Shown: positions 1 through 5,692 of the stretch, in pieces
How positions within the stretch are numbered: the first letter of the stretch is position 1
Layout of the letters: each line of letters opens with the position of its first letter
Assembly (NCBI GenBank): GCA_937902695.1
Contig: CALFNI010000008.1
Location: forward strand, 1 to 5,919
Source: an uncultured Rhodanobacteraceae bacterium
GTDB lineage: Bacteria > Pseudomonadota > Gammaproteobacteria > Xanthomonadales > Rhodanobacteraceae
Reading direction: 5' to 3'
DNA length: 5,919 bases
Translations under genes and position numbers: made by a program
The notes under the pieces: generated by a model
What the model was told of the DNA's origin: nothing
What the model saw: only the letters and a program-made list of their open reading frames with translations
Databases searched by the model: none

Positions 1-459
1 CGCGAGGGGAATCATGACGAGGATCGACAGCAGCGTCGCGAGGTGCTCGCGGAAGAAGCCGAGCCAGAGCGTGAACAGGTTGCCGCTGCCGTTGTGCATG
101 ATGCGCAGCAGCCGGCCGGTGTGGTGCTCGCCGTGGAACGCGAGCGGCAACGCGATCGCGTGCTCGAAGAACGCGGCGATGGCGGCCTGGCGGCGCCGGT
201 GAGCGAGGCGATCGGCGTAGAGCGAAACCCACACGCTGGCGACGACGCCGCCGAAGCCGACGCCGGCCCAGGTCGCGATCAGGCGCCAGGCCTCGGCCGA
301 TTTCGCGCCCGCGAGTGCGTCGACGACGCGACCGAACAGCCACGGCTCGAGGAAATAAACCCCGGCGAGCGCGAGATTCGCGAGCGCGAGCAGGATCGCA
401 AGGCCCTTTTCCGGCGCCAGCAGGCCGAGCACGCGAAGATAGATCCTGAGTAGCGCCAC
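1..459 (-). CDS. ChvA/NdvA-like glucan ABC exporter, N-terminal part (cut by window edge)
   Basis: The first 153 codons of a membrane protein are present; the rest, including any ATPase domain, lies beyond base 1. The visible part looks like the transmembrane domain of a fused permease-ATPase exporter. Hydrophobic segments lie at about residues 17-37 and 60-80, and a third begins near 140. From memory, the stretch DRLAHRRRQ, then LPLAFHGEHHTG, then LFTLWLGFFREHLAT matches the pattern of Agrobacterium ChvA and Rhizobium NdvA, inner-membrane exporters of cyclic beta-1,2-glucan. The substrate here is inferred from that resemblance only; an MsbA-like lipid exporter is the alternative. The GTG start at 459 is chosen because AGGAGG (469-474) sits 9 nt upstream. 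An in-frame GTG at 477 would place that site inside the gene. It is transcribed divergently from the lipoprotein gene. Confidence 0.8.
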   Translation of the reverse strand, partial: MALLRIYLRVLGLLAPEKGLAILLALANLALAGVYFLEPWLFGRVVDALAGAKSAEAWRLIATWAGVGFGGVVASVWVSLYADRLAHRRRQAAIAAFFEHAIALPLAFHGEHHTGRLLRIMHNGSGNLFTLWLGFFREHLATLLSILVMIPLA

Positions 460-468
460 GCGCCGTCG

Positions 469-474
469 CCTCCT
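469..474 (-). promoter_or_regulatory. Shine-Dalgarno site of the ABC exporter gene
   Basis: A full AGGAGG on the minus strand lies 9 nt before the GTG at 459. It decides the start in favour of 459 over the in-frame GTG at 477. Confidence 0.7.
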
Positions 475-578
475 CACGTCTCGTCCTCGCGAAAGCGTAG
501 CAAACGCGCCGCGCGCGGACGCGGGCCCGGCCGTTTTCGTCGGGTTCCAGTCAGCTCCCGTGCGGCATCCTTTCCTTC

Positions 579-1304
579 ATGAATCCGACAGCTCGCCGCG
601 CAAGACTCGCCGTCAACGCGTTACGTTTCGTCGCATTCGCCGGCGCCCTGCTGCTGGCGGGCTGCGCGGCAGGCCCAGGCACGGTGAACGCGCCGTCGCC
701 GAGGCCGCTCCCGCCGGCGGAAACCGGCAACTACCAGACCGAGCCCGGACGAGACGCGGCGATCGTGGCCGACCTTCGCGCCGCACCGCCCCCGACGCAG
801 CCGGAGTCCGGAGAAGGCAGAAGCCTTGCTGCCGACGAGAAGCGGCTGCGTGCGCAGAGCTACATGCACATCGGCACGTCGCATTTTCCGGCGTCCGACA
901 CCGAGGCACGCGCGAAGGCGGCGCGGCAAGGCAGAAGCGTCGGCGCCGATCGCGTGATCTTCTACCCGGCGCCGGCAGGCGACCTCGTGGTCGCGTATTA
1001 CGTCCGCTTCAAGTTGCCGTTCGGGGCGACGTTCCGCGATCTGCGTCCGGCGGAGATGAGCGAGCTCGGAACCGGCGGCGGCGTCGCGATCGGCTCGGTC
1101 GTCGACGATTCGCCGGCATCGCGCGCGAACCTCCTGACCGGCGACATCGTGCTGAAGTGCGACGGCAAGGCGATCATCGATCGCGCGGATTTCCAGAGCA
1201 AGCTGCGCGCGAAGGCGGGGCATCCGGTGACGCTGACGATCGTGCGCAACGGCGAGACGATCCAGCGCGTCGTGCGGCTTGGGGCCATGACCAACGCCGG
1301 GTAA
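579..1304 (+). CDS. Putative lipoprotein with C-terminal PDZ domain
   Basis: A 241-residue protein of unknown function. Residues 1-29 form a lipoprotein signal peptide: arginines at 6, 7, 9 and 16, a hydrophobic core at 17-27, and lipobox LAGC with the lipidated Cys at 29. The mature protein is therefore probably anchored in the outer membrane facing the periplasm. Residues 30-80 are rich in Pro and Ala and look like a flexible linker. Residues 90-145 form a small domain with the pattern YMHIGTSHF, then QGRSVGADRVIFY, ending in beta-rich hydrophobic strands. Residues 147-235 look like a PDZ domain: VAIGSVVDDSPASRANLLTGDIVLKCDGKAI carries the usual SPA..A.L..GD.I...G order in segments, followed by a helix (201-213) and a strand pair. 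No protease catalytic domain is present. The PDZ part probably binds a peptide or protein end. No Shine-Dalgarno site precedes the ATG, and upstream of it the frame has no nearby alternative start. It converges on pnp and shares its terminator. Confidence 0.8.
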   Translation: MNPTARRARLAVNALRFVAFAGALLLAGCAAGPGTVNAPSPRPLPPAETGNYQTEPGRDAAIVADLRAAPPPTQPESGEGRSLAADEKRLRAQSYMHIGTSHFPASDTEARAKAARQGRSVGADRVIFYPAPAGDLVVAYYVRFKLPFGATFRDLRPAEMSELGTGGGVAIGSVVDDSPASRANLLTGDIVLKCDGKAIIDRADFQSKLRAKAGHPVTLTIVRNGETIQRVVRLGAMTNAG

Positions 1305-1327
1305 GTGCTTCCCGACCGGTGCCTTAT

Positions 1328-1353
1328 CCCCTGTCCCGCTTGCGGGAGAGGGG
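1328..1353. repeat. Palindromic element, 12-bp arms with one mismatch
   Basis: The arms CCCCTGTCCCGC (1328-1339) and GCGGGAGAGGGG (1342-1353) are complementary except at one position, with a two-base centre. It lies between the lipoprotein stop codon and the shared terminator. Palindromes of this CCCTCTCCCGC/GCGGGAGAGGG type are, to my knowledge, common dispersed intergenic elements in high-GC proteobacteria. Whether it is repeated in this genome cannot be seen here. As RNA it would form a stable hairpin on either strand, followed on the plus strand by A5, so on its own it is not a typical plus-strand terminator. Confidence 0.65.
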
Positions 1354-1360
1354 AAAAAGA

Positions 1361-1389
1361 AAAAGGCGGGCCGAGGCCCGCCTTTTTTT
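1361..1389. terminator. Bidirectional rho-independent terminator between the lipoprotein gene and pnp
   Basis: A perfect GC-rich 8-bp inverted repeat, GGCGGGCC (1365-1372) and GGCCCGCC (1375-1382), is flanked by A4 on the left and T7 on the right. On the plus strand it gives a stem followed by seven U residues, 60 bases past the lipoprotein stop at 1304. On the minus strand the same stem is followed by U5, then C, then U5, 21 bases past the pnp stop at 1410. It can end transcription from both convergent genes. Confidence 0.92.
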
Positions 1390-1409
1390 CATTACGGCTG
1401 AGTCGAGGC

Positions 1410-3515
1410 TTACGCCGCGCCCTTCTCTTCCTCGGCCACGGCCTTCATCGACAGGCGGATGCGGCCCTGCTTGTCGACCTCGAGCACCTTGACCTTGACG
1501 ATGTCGCCTTCCTTGAGCTTGTCGGAGACCTTTTCGACGCGCTCGTTGGAGATCTGCGAGACGTGCACGAGACCATCCTTGCCCGGGAGGATCGTCACGA
1601 ATGCGCCGAAGTCCATCAGCTTGGCGACCTTGCCTTCGTAGATGCGGCCGGGCTCGACGTCGGAGACGATCTGCTCGATGCGCTTCTTCGCGGCATCGGC
1701 CGCCTCGCGGTTGACCGATGCGATGATGACGGTGCCGTCGTCGCTGATGTCGATCGTGGTGCCGGTTTCCTCGGTGATCGAACGGATCGTCGCACCGCCC
1801 TTGCCGATGACCTCGCGGATCTTGTCCGGATGAATCTTCATCGTGAGCAGGCGCGGCGCGTATTCGCTCATTTCCGTGCGCGACGTCGAGATGACTTTCG
1901 CCATCTCGCCGAGGATGTGCAGTCGACCGCGCTTGGCCTGGTCGAGCGCCGTGCGCATGATCTCCTCGGTGATGCCGTCGATCTTGATGTCCATCTGCAG
2001 AGCGGAGACGCCGCCCGACGTGCCGGCCACCTTGAAATCCATGTCGCCGAGGTGATCCTCGTCGCCGAGGATGTCGCTAAGGACGACGAAGTCGCCGCCT
2101 TCCTTGACGAGGCCCATCGCGATGCCGGCAACCGGCGCCGTCAGCGGCACGCCCGCGTCCATCATCGCAAGCGACGAGCCGCACACCGAAGCCATCGACG
2201 ACGAGCCGTTCGACTCGGTGATCTCCGAGACGACGCGGACGACGTACGGAAAGGCTTCCATCGACGGCTTGACCGCCTGCACGCCGCGCTTGGCGAGGCG
2301 GCCGTGGCCGATTTCGCGGCGCTTGGGACCTGCCATGCGGCCGGTCTCGCCGACCGAGAACGGCGGGAAGTTGTAGTGGAACAGGAACGGATCCTTCGAC
2401 TCGCCCTCCGGCGCATCGACGATCTGCGCGTCGCGCGCGGTGCCGAGCGTGACGGTGACGAGCGCCTGCGTCTCGCCGCGCGTGAACAGCGCCGAGCCGT
2501 GCGTGCGCGGCAGCACGCCGACGCGCACCGTGATCGGGCGGATGTCGTCGAGGTTGCGCCCGTCGATACGCTGCTTCGTCTTGAGGACGCCCTGGCGCAT
2601 CGTGTTGTACTCGAGATCGGCGAACTCCTTGGCGAGATCGGCGACCGCCCAGCCCTTCGTTTCGGCCGTGGCCGCGAGCGATTCGAGCGCGTCCTTCTTG
2701 AGCGCGGCGATCGCATCGCGACGCTGCAGCTTGTCGCGGATCTGGAAGGCATCGGCGAGCGTGTTGCCGATGGCGCCCTTCAGCGCACCGACCAGCTCGT
2801 CGTTGCGCGGCGGCGCGGACCAGTTCCACGACGGCCTGCCGGCTTCGATCGCGAGCTCGCCGATGGCGTTGATCGCCTTCTGCATCTCGCGATGGCCGAA
2901 CATGACCGCGCCGAGCATGACGTCTTCGGAAAGAAGCTTGGCTTCGGATTCGACCATCAGCACGGCGTTGGCCGTTCCGGCGACGACGAGGTCGAGATCG
3001 GACGTGGCGAGCTCGGTCTGCGTCGGATTGAGCAGGTACTGGCCGTTCGCGTAACCGACGCGTGCGGCGCCGATCGGACCCTTGAACGGCACGCCCGACA
3101 GCGTCAACGCGGCCGATGCGCCGAGCAACGCCGGAATGTCGCCGTCGATCTCGGGGTTCATCGAGAGCACGGTCGCGATGACCTGCACTTCGTTCTTGAA
3201 CTCCTCGGGAAATAGCGGGCGCACTGGGCGGTCGATGAGACGCGAGGTCAGCGTCTCCTTTTCGGTCGGGCGGCCTTCGCGCTTGAAGAAGCCGCCGGGA
3301 ATGCGGCCGGCCGAGTAGAACTTTTCCTGATAGTCGACCGTGAGCGGGAAGAAATCCTGCCCTTCGCGCGCCTTCGTCGCGGCGACAGCGGTGACGAGGA
3401 CGACGGTGCCGCCCATGCTGACCATGACGGCGCCGCCCGCCTGGCGCGCGATCTCGCCCGTTTCGAGCGTGACGTCATGATTTCCGTAACGGAACGACTT
3501 GGCTACTTTTGCCAC
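1410..3515 (-). CDS. pnp: Polyribonucleotide nucleotidyltransferase (PNPase)
   Basis: A 701-residue PNPase, the phosphorolytic 3'-to-5' exoribonuclease that forms trimers and joins the RNase E degradosome in gammaproteobacteria. Domains in order: first RNase PH-like domain (about 3-140, with the RNA-contacting FFKRE loop at 76-80), alpha-helical linker (about 145-310), second catalytic RNase PH domain (about 315-545), KH domain (about 553-612, GKGG at 571-574) and S1 domain (about 622-692). Catalytic and phosphate-binding residues are all present, shifted by one from E. coli: R399 and R400, the serine triplet 438-440, D487, D493 and K495. The length matches the family (711 in E. coli). The GTG at 3515 is preferred because AGGA lies 10 nt upstream and the protein then begins MAKVAKSF, as family members do. 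A GTG at 3569 in the same frame would add 18 residues unlike the family. It follows rpsO and ends at the terminator 21 bases downstream. Confidence 0.98.
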   Translation of the reverse strand: MAKVAKSFRYGNHDVTLETGEIARQAGGAVMVSMGGTVVLVTAVAATKAREGQDFFPLTVDYQEKFYSAGRIPGGFFKREGRPTEKETLTSRLIDRPVRPLFPEEFKNEVQVIATVLSMNPEIDGDIPALLGASAALTLSGVPFKGPIGAARVGYANGQYLLNPTQTELATSDLDLVVAGTANAVLMVESEAKLLSEDVMLGAVMFGHREMQKAINAIGELAIEAGRPSWNWSAPPRNDELVGALKGAIGNTLADAFQIRDKLQRRDAIAALKKDALESLAATAETKGWAVADLAKEFADLEYNTMRQGVLKTKQRIDGRNLDDIRPITVRVGVLPRTHGSALFTRGETQALVTVTLGTARDAQIVDAPEGESKDPFLFHYNFPPFSVGETGRMAGPKRREIGHGRLAKRGVQAVKPSMEAFPYVVRVVSEITESNGSSSMASVCGSSLAMMDAGVPLTAPVAGIAMGLVKEGGDFVVLSDILGDEDHLGDMDFKVAGTSGGVSALQMDIKIDGITEEIMRTALDQAKRGRLHILGEMAKVISTSRTEMSEYAPRLLTMKIHPDKIREVIGKGGATIRSITEETGTTIDISDDGTVIIASVNREAADAAKKRIEQIVSDVEPGRIYEGKVAKLMDFGAFVTILPGKDGLVHVSQISNERVEKVSDKLKEGDIVKVKVLEVDKQGRIRLSMKAVAEEEKGAA

Positions 3516-3525
3516 GTTATATTTT

Positions 3526-3529
3526 TCCT
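3526..3529 (-). promoter_or_regulatory. Shine-Dalgarno site of pnp
   Basis: AGGA on the minus strand lies 10 nt before the GTG at 3515, in an A-rich, probably unpaired stretch. It supports the 701-residue form of PNPase over the 719-residue form starting at 3569. Confidence 0.65.
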
Positions 3530-3573
3530 GATTGACGAGCTTCGATCCCTTGACCGGAACTCGGCGCACACCT

Positions 3574-3650
3574 TCATAGCGCGTGCGTCATTTGGGAAGG
3601 GCGGCGATGGATGGCCGCGGTTGGACTTCATTTGGAATCACGCGCCATGA
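3574..3650 (-). promoter_or_regulatory. Structured pnp leader: 12-bp stem with inner hairpin
   Basis: In the 223-base rpsO-pnp spacer, bases 3639-3650 and 3574-3585 pair in the minus-strand RNA over 12 positions with one G-U. The 53-nt interior contains a hairpin with 5-bp arms (3601-3605 and 3614-3618). The 3' foot of the stem is 58 nt before the pnp start. In E. coli the pnp leader carries a long stem cut by RNase III, which then lets PNPase repress its own synthesis. This element sits in the equivalent place, so a similar role is inferred. An extra 7-bp hairpin lies upstream at 3673-3692. I see no convincing terminator or promoter in the rest of the spacer. Confidence 0.55.
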
Positions 3651-3738
3651 CTGAACCGAAGTCACGTAGCGCTGCGTTCATGGACGAACGCAAAAACAAT
3701 CGAGCGGGCCGCGAGCAGCGAAGGCTGTCCGAAGCCGA

Positions 3739-4008
3739 TCAGCGACGAAGGCCGAGACGCTCGATCAAGGATTTATAGCGGTCGCCGTCCTTGTTCTTGA
3801 GATAGCCGAGCAGGCGGCGGCGCTGGTTGACCATCTTCAGCAGACCGCGACGCGAGTGGTGATCCTTCTCGTGATCGGAGAAATGCTTGGTCAGGTGTTC
3901 GATGCGCGCGGAAAGCAGCGCAACCTGGACTTCGGGCGAGCCCGTGTCGTTGGCGGCGCGGCGATAGTCCGCGATGATCTTGCTGGTCGTTTCGTTGGAA
4001 AGGGACAT
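3739..4008 (-). CDS. rpsO: 30S ribosomal protein S15
   Basis: An 89-residue S15, the exact E. coli length. It is a primary 16S rRNA binder at the three-way junction of helices 20-22 and also contributes to a bridge with the 50S subunit. The body is all helical. Residues H42, D49 and S52 within [16 protein letters not shown] (42-57) match the rRNA-contacting H41, D48 and S51 of E. coli S15 counted without Met. The C-terminus LIERLGLRR is the family ending. The ATG at 4008 is preferred over the adjacent GTG at 4011 because AGGA (4016-4019) is 7 nt from the ATG but only 4 nt from the GTG, and family proteins begin MSLS. The gene has its own promoter at 4157-4186 and is probably co-transcribed with pnp. 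Confidence 0.98.
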   Translation of the reverse strand: MSLSNETTSKIIADYRRAANDTGSPEVQVALLSARIEHLTKHFSDHEKDHHSRRGLLKMVNQRRRLLGYLKNKDGDRYKSLIERLGLRR

Positions 4009-4015
4009 CACTCAA

Positions 4016-4019
4016 TCCT
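4016..4019 (-). promoter_or_regulatory. Shine-Dalgarno site of rpsO
   Basis: AGGA on the minus strand lies 7 nt upstream of the ATG at 4008. The spacing decides the start against the GTG codon directly before it. Confidence 0.7.
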
Positions 4020-4051
4020 GGAATCGGGAGCGAGACTTGCGAAAAGCCACT

Positions 4052-4135
4052 CGTTGAAAAACGTCGCGGAATGCGCCGCGCGCGGTGATGGCTGTTCGCA
4101 AGCCCCGCGGGGTGGGACAGTCCTGCGTTGAACAG
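4052..4135 (-). promoter_or_regulatory. Small stems in the rpsO leader (possible S15 autoregulatory region)
   Basis: The leader from the promoter to rpsO is about 140 nt. Visible pairings in the minus-strand RNA are CUGUUC (4135-4130) with GAACAG (4097-4092), enclosing the palindrome CCCCGCGGGG (4103-4112); CGCGG with CCGCG (arms 4065-4069 and 4076-4080); and a 4-bp stem with a four-base loop at 4052-4063. S15 is known to repress its own mRNA in several bacteria, through different RNA folds. A role here is inferred from position, not from a match to a known fold. Confidence 0.35.
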
Positions 4136-4156
4136 GCGTGTTGCAGTGAACAAGAT

Positions 4157-4186
4157 ATTTTACCCGCCGGTGTGCCGGTAAAACAA
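4157..4186 (-). promoter_or_regulatory. Predicted sigma70 promoter for rpsO-pnp
   Basis: On the minus strand TTGTTT (4181-4186) and TAAAAT (4157-4162) are separated by 18 bases. The -10 hexamer matches the consensus at five of six positions and the -35 at three of six. It lies just after the truB stop at 4205 and predicts a start near 4150, giving a leader of about 140 nt. A promoter at this place is also known in E. coli, where rpsO has its own promoter after truB. Confidence 0.6.
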
Positions 4187-4204
4187 GCGCTTACGACGGC
4201 GGAT

Positions 4205-5131
4205 TCAGGCAGAGGGACTGCGCTGCACCGGATTGAAGCCGCGCTGGGAGCGCAGGCGCCCGTCCTGGCCGTTCTCGACGAGCGCCACGGCCCGGCCTTC
4301 GCGGTCCACCGCGACGAAGCGGCCCGAGCCGATGATGCCGGCGTCCGCGGCCTGGCCCTGGCGCAGGCGGCTGGCAGCCGCCTCGTCGACCTCGATGGTC
4401 GGATATCCGGCGAGACCGGCTTCGAGCGGCAGCAACAGCGCATCGAGCGCGTCCGCCCCCTCCTCCGCGAGCGTCCGCAGCGCATCGAGATCGGTCATCG
4501 CGGGCGCCGCGAACGGCTCGACCCAGAGCCGGCGAAGGGCGGTCACGTGCGCGCCGCAGCCGAGGCGCTCGCCGAGGTCGCGGACGAGGCTGCGCACGTA
4601 GGTGCCGGAGCCGCACTCGACATGCAGGCGAAGCCCGTCGACCGTGCGCTCGACCAGGCTGAAATCGTGCACGTCCACGTCGCGCGGCGGAACGTCGACC
4701 GTCTCGCCGCGCCGCGCGAGCCGATACAGGGGCTCGCCGGCGCGCTTGATCGCCGAGTACACGGGCGGCGTCTGCGTGATGCGGCCGGTCAGCGCGCCGA
4801 GCGCCGCGCGGAGTGTCGCATCGTCGATCCCGGGCACGGGCCGTTCGCGGACGACACGCCCTTCGGCGTCGTCGGTGTCGGTCGTGACACCGAGCCTGCA
4901 TTCGGTGAGATAGGCCTTGCGCGAGCCGAGCAGGAGACCCGCGATCTTCGTGGCTTCGCCGAAGCAGATCGGCAAAAGGCCCGTCGCGAGCGGATCGAGG
5001 CTGCCCGTGTGGCCCGCCTTCGCGGCGCCATAGATGCGACGGACGATCTGCAATGCCTGGTTCGAGCTGAAGCCGATCGGCTTGTCGAAGAGCAGGATGC
5101 CGTGGACGTCGCGCGTGTGCGATTTCTTCAT
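4205..5131 (-). CDS. truB: tRNA pseudouridine(55) synthase TruB
   Basis: A 308-residue TruB, which converts uridine 55 in the T-arm of almost all tRNAs to pseudouridine and also acts as a tRNA folding chaperone. The N-terminal catalytic domain spans about 8-240. The catalytic Asp is D46 in GHTGSLDPLATG (E. coli D48). Other family residues are visible: Y74 in the KAYLTECRLG motif, the PPVYSAIK motif at 122-129, and Y178 and R180 in GTYVRSLVRDLG. Residues from about 245 to 300 form the small C-terminal PUA-like domain, with VDREGRAVALVE. The length fits the family. The ATG at 5131 begins MKKSHTRDVHGILLFDKP, as expected, but no Shine-Dalgarno site precedes it; an inverted repeat ends 7 nt upstream. 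Its stop is followed at once by the rpsO promoter. Confidence 0.98.
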   Translation of the reverse strand: MKKSHTRDVHGILLFDKPIGFSSNQALQIVRRIYGAAKAGHTGSLDPLATGLLPICFGEATKIAGLLLGSRKAYLTECRLGVTTDTDDAEGRVVRERPVPGIDDATLRAALGALTGRITQTPPVYSAIKRAGEPLYRLARRGETVDVPPRDVDVHDFSLVERTVDGLRLHVECGSGTYVRSLVRDLGERLGCGAHVTALRRLWVEPFAAPAMTDLDALRTLAEEGADALDALLLPLEAGLAGYPTIEVDEAAASRLRQGQAADAGIIGSGRFVAVDREGRAVALVENGQDGRLRSQRGFNPVQRSPSA

Positions 5132-5138
5132 CGTTGAT

Positions 5139-5224
5139 TTCGACGTTCGCGCGAAAGCGGGAACCTGGCGCGTCTGCTCCAGCCGTCGAAGGCGCTGGGT
5201 CTCCGCTTTCGCGGGGACGACGAA
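5139..5224. repeat. Imperfect inverted repeat filling the rbfA-truB spacer
   Basis: The core arms 5149-5171 and 5192-5214 are complementary at 19 of 23 positions counting one G-U, including an 11-bp perfect run around GCGAAAGCGG. Weaker pairing continues outward to 5139 and 5224. The motif CGCGAAAGCGG with CTGG resembles a dispersed intergenic palindrome that I recall from Xanthomonadales and other high-GC proteobacteria; copy number in this genome cannot be judged. In the mRNA it would fold as one long hairpin ending 7 nt before the truB ATG. Confidence 0.75.
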
Positions 5225-5245
5225 GGGGTGGGTGCTTCGCGCCGC

Positions 5246-5602
5246 CTATTCCTTTGCGCCGCGATCCTCGCGCAGCAGCGATTCGATGCGCTCGCCCTTG
5301 TCGACCGAGTCGTCGTAGCGGAAGCGGAGCTCGGGCACGCGCCTGAGCTTGAGCGTGCGCGAGAGCTCGCGACGGAACTCCTTCGCCATCTCGTTCAAAG
5401 CCTTGGTCGCGACTTTTGCGTCGTCCGAAAGCAGCGTCGTCACGTAGGCGGTCGCGACGTCGAGATCCTTCGTGACCTCGACGTCCGACACGCTGACCGA
5501 CGGCAGCGCGTGATCGCGGACGGCCGCGTGCACGAGAACCGCGAGCTCCTTGCGGAGCTGCGCGGATACGCGGTCGGTGCGAGTGAACGACTTGCTAGGC
5601 AT
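5246..5602 (-). CDS. rbfA: Ribosome-binding factor A
   Basis: A 118-residue RbfA, a small factor that binds the 30S subunit late in assembly, helps mature the 5' end of 16S rRNA and is important for growth in the cold. The type II KH fold can be traced: helix about 7-30, strands about 36-45 and 49-57, helices about 61-84, and a strand at 90-98 with VPELRFRYDDSVDKGERI, the family signature, followed by a short charged tail. The usual Ala-x-Gly kink between the last two helices reads A73-K74-E75, so the Gly is replaced. The ATG at 5602 gives a family-like N-terminus, FTRTDRVSAQLRKEL. No Shine-Dalgarno site is seen; UUCUUC separates the ATG from the foot of a hairpin. It lies between infB and truB, the usual order. 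Confidence 0.97.
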   Translation of the reverse strand: MPSKSFTRTDRVSAQLRKELAVLVHAAVRDHALPSVSVSDVEVTKDLDVATAYVTTLLSDDAKVATKALNEMAKEFRRELSRTLKLRRVPELRFRYDDSVDKGERIESLLREDRGAKE

Positions 5603-5608
5603 GAAGAA

Positions 5609-5690
5609 GCCGGGATTGGAGACGGATTCGGGACTCGAAAAAGCGGACCCGGCGTTGCCGAATCGCCAATCTCGAATCCCGAATCCCGGC
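5609..5690. repeat. Imperfect inverted repeat filling the infB-rbfA spacer
   Basis: The arms GCCGGGATT (5609-5617) and AATCCCGGC (5682-5690) are perfectly complementary, and another five pairs continue inward after one mismatch. The interior repeats the GATTCGGGA / CGAATCCC theme several times. Such GGGATTCGGGATTCG-type intergenic sequences are, from memory, frequent in Xanthomonadaceae, which supports the taxonomic guess. As RNA the hairpin starts 2 nt after the infB stop and ends 6 nt before the rbfA ATG. Confidence 0.75.
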
Positions 5691-5692
5691 CG

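Noticed and set aside
43..453. A plus-strand open frame of 136 codons opposite the ABC exporter
   Set aside because: Highly charged shadow sequence. The minus strand encodes a coherent membrane domain with a good Shine-Dalgarno site.
460..578. Divergent promoters between the ABC exporter and lipoprotein genes
   Set aside because: Promoters must be nearby, but no pair of hexamers on either strand stands out in this very GC-rich 119-base region.
560..1492. A 310-codon plus-strand frame overlapping the lipoprotein gene
   Set aside because: Arg-rich out-of-frame translation that runs through the palindrome and terminator into the end of pnp. The lipoprotein frame has a signal peptide and PDZ domain.
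1305..3215. A 636-codon open frame on the plus strand opposite pnp
   Set aside because: It is the antisense shadow of pnp. The translation is Arg/Asp/Leu-rich and low in complexity, as expected from the complement of a high-GC gene, and it runs through the shared terminator.
3516..3569. N-terminal extension of PNPase from a GTG at 3569
   Set aside because: The added 18 residues do not resemble the family N-terminus, and a well-spaced AGGA precedes the GTG at 3515.
3503..3577. A 24-codon minus-strand ORF starting in the pnp leader stem and overlapping the pnp start
   Set aside because: There is no Shine-Dalgarno site, the start codon is inside the stem, and the peptide has no notable feature. 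It could be a regulatory upstream ORF, but nothing beyond position supports this.
3693..3738. A rho-independent terminator just after rpsO
   Set aside because: There is a short U-run on the minus strand, but the sequence before it forms only a 4-bp stem, so read-through into pnp is more likely.
4085..5137. A 350-codon open frame on the plus strand opposite truB
   Set aside because: Antisense shadow of truB, with Ala/Arg/Glu-rich composition and no recognisable domain; truB has complete catalytic motifs.
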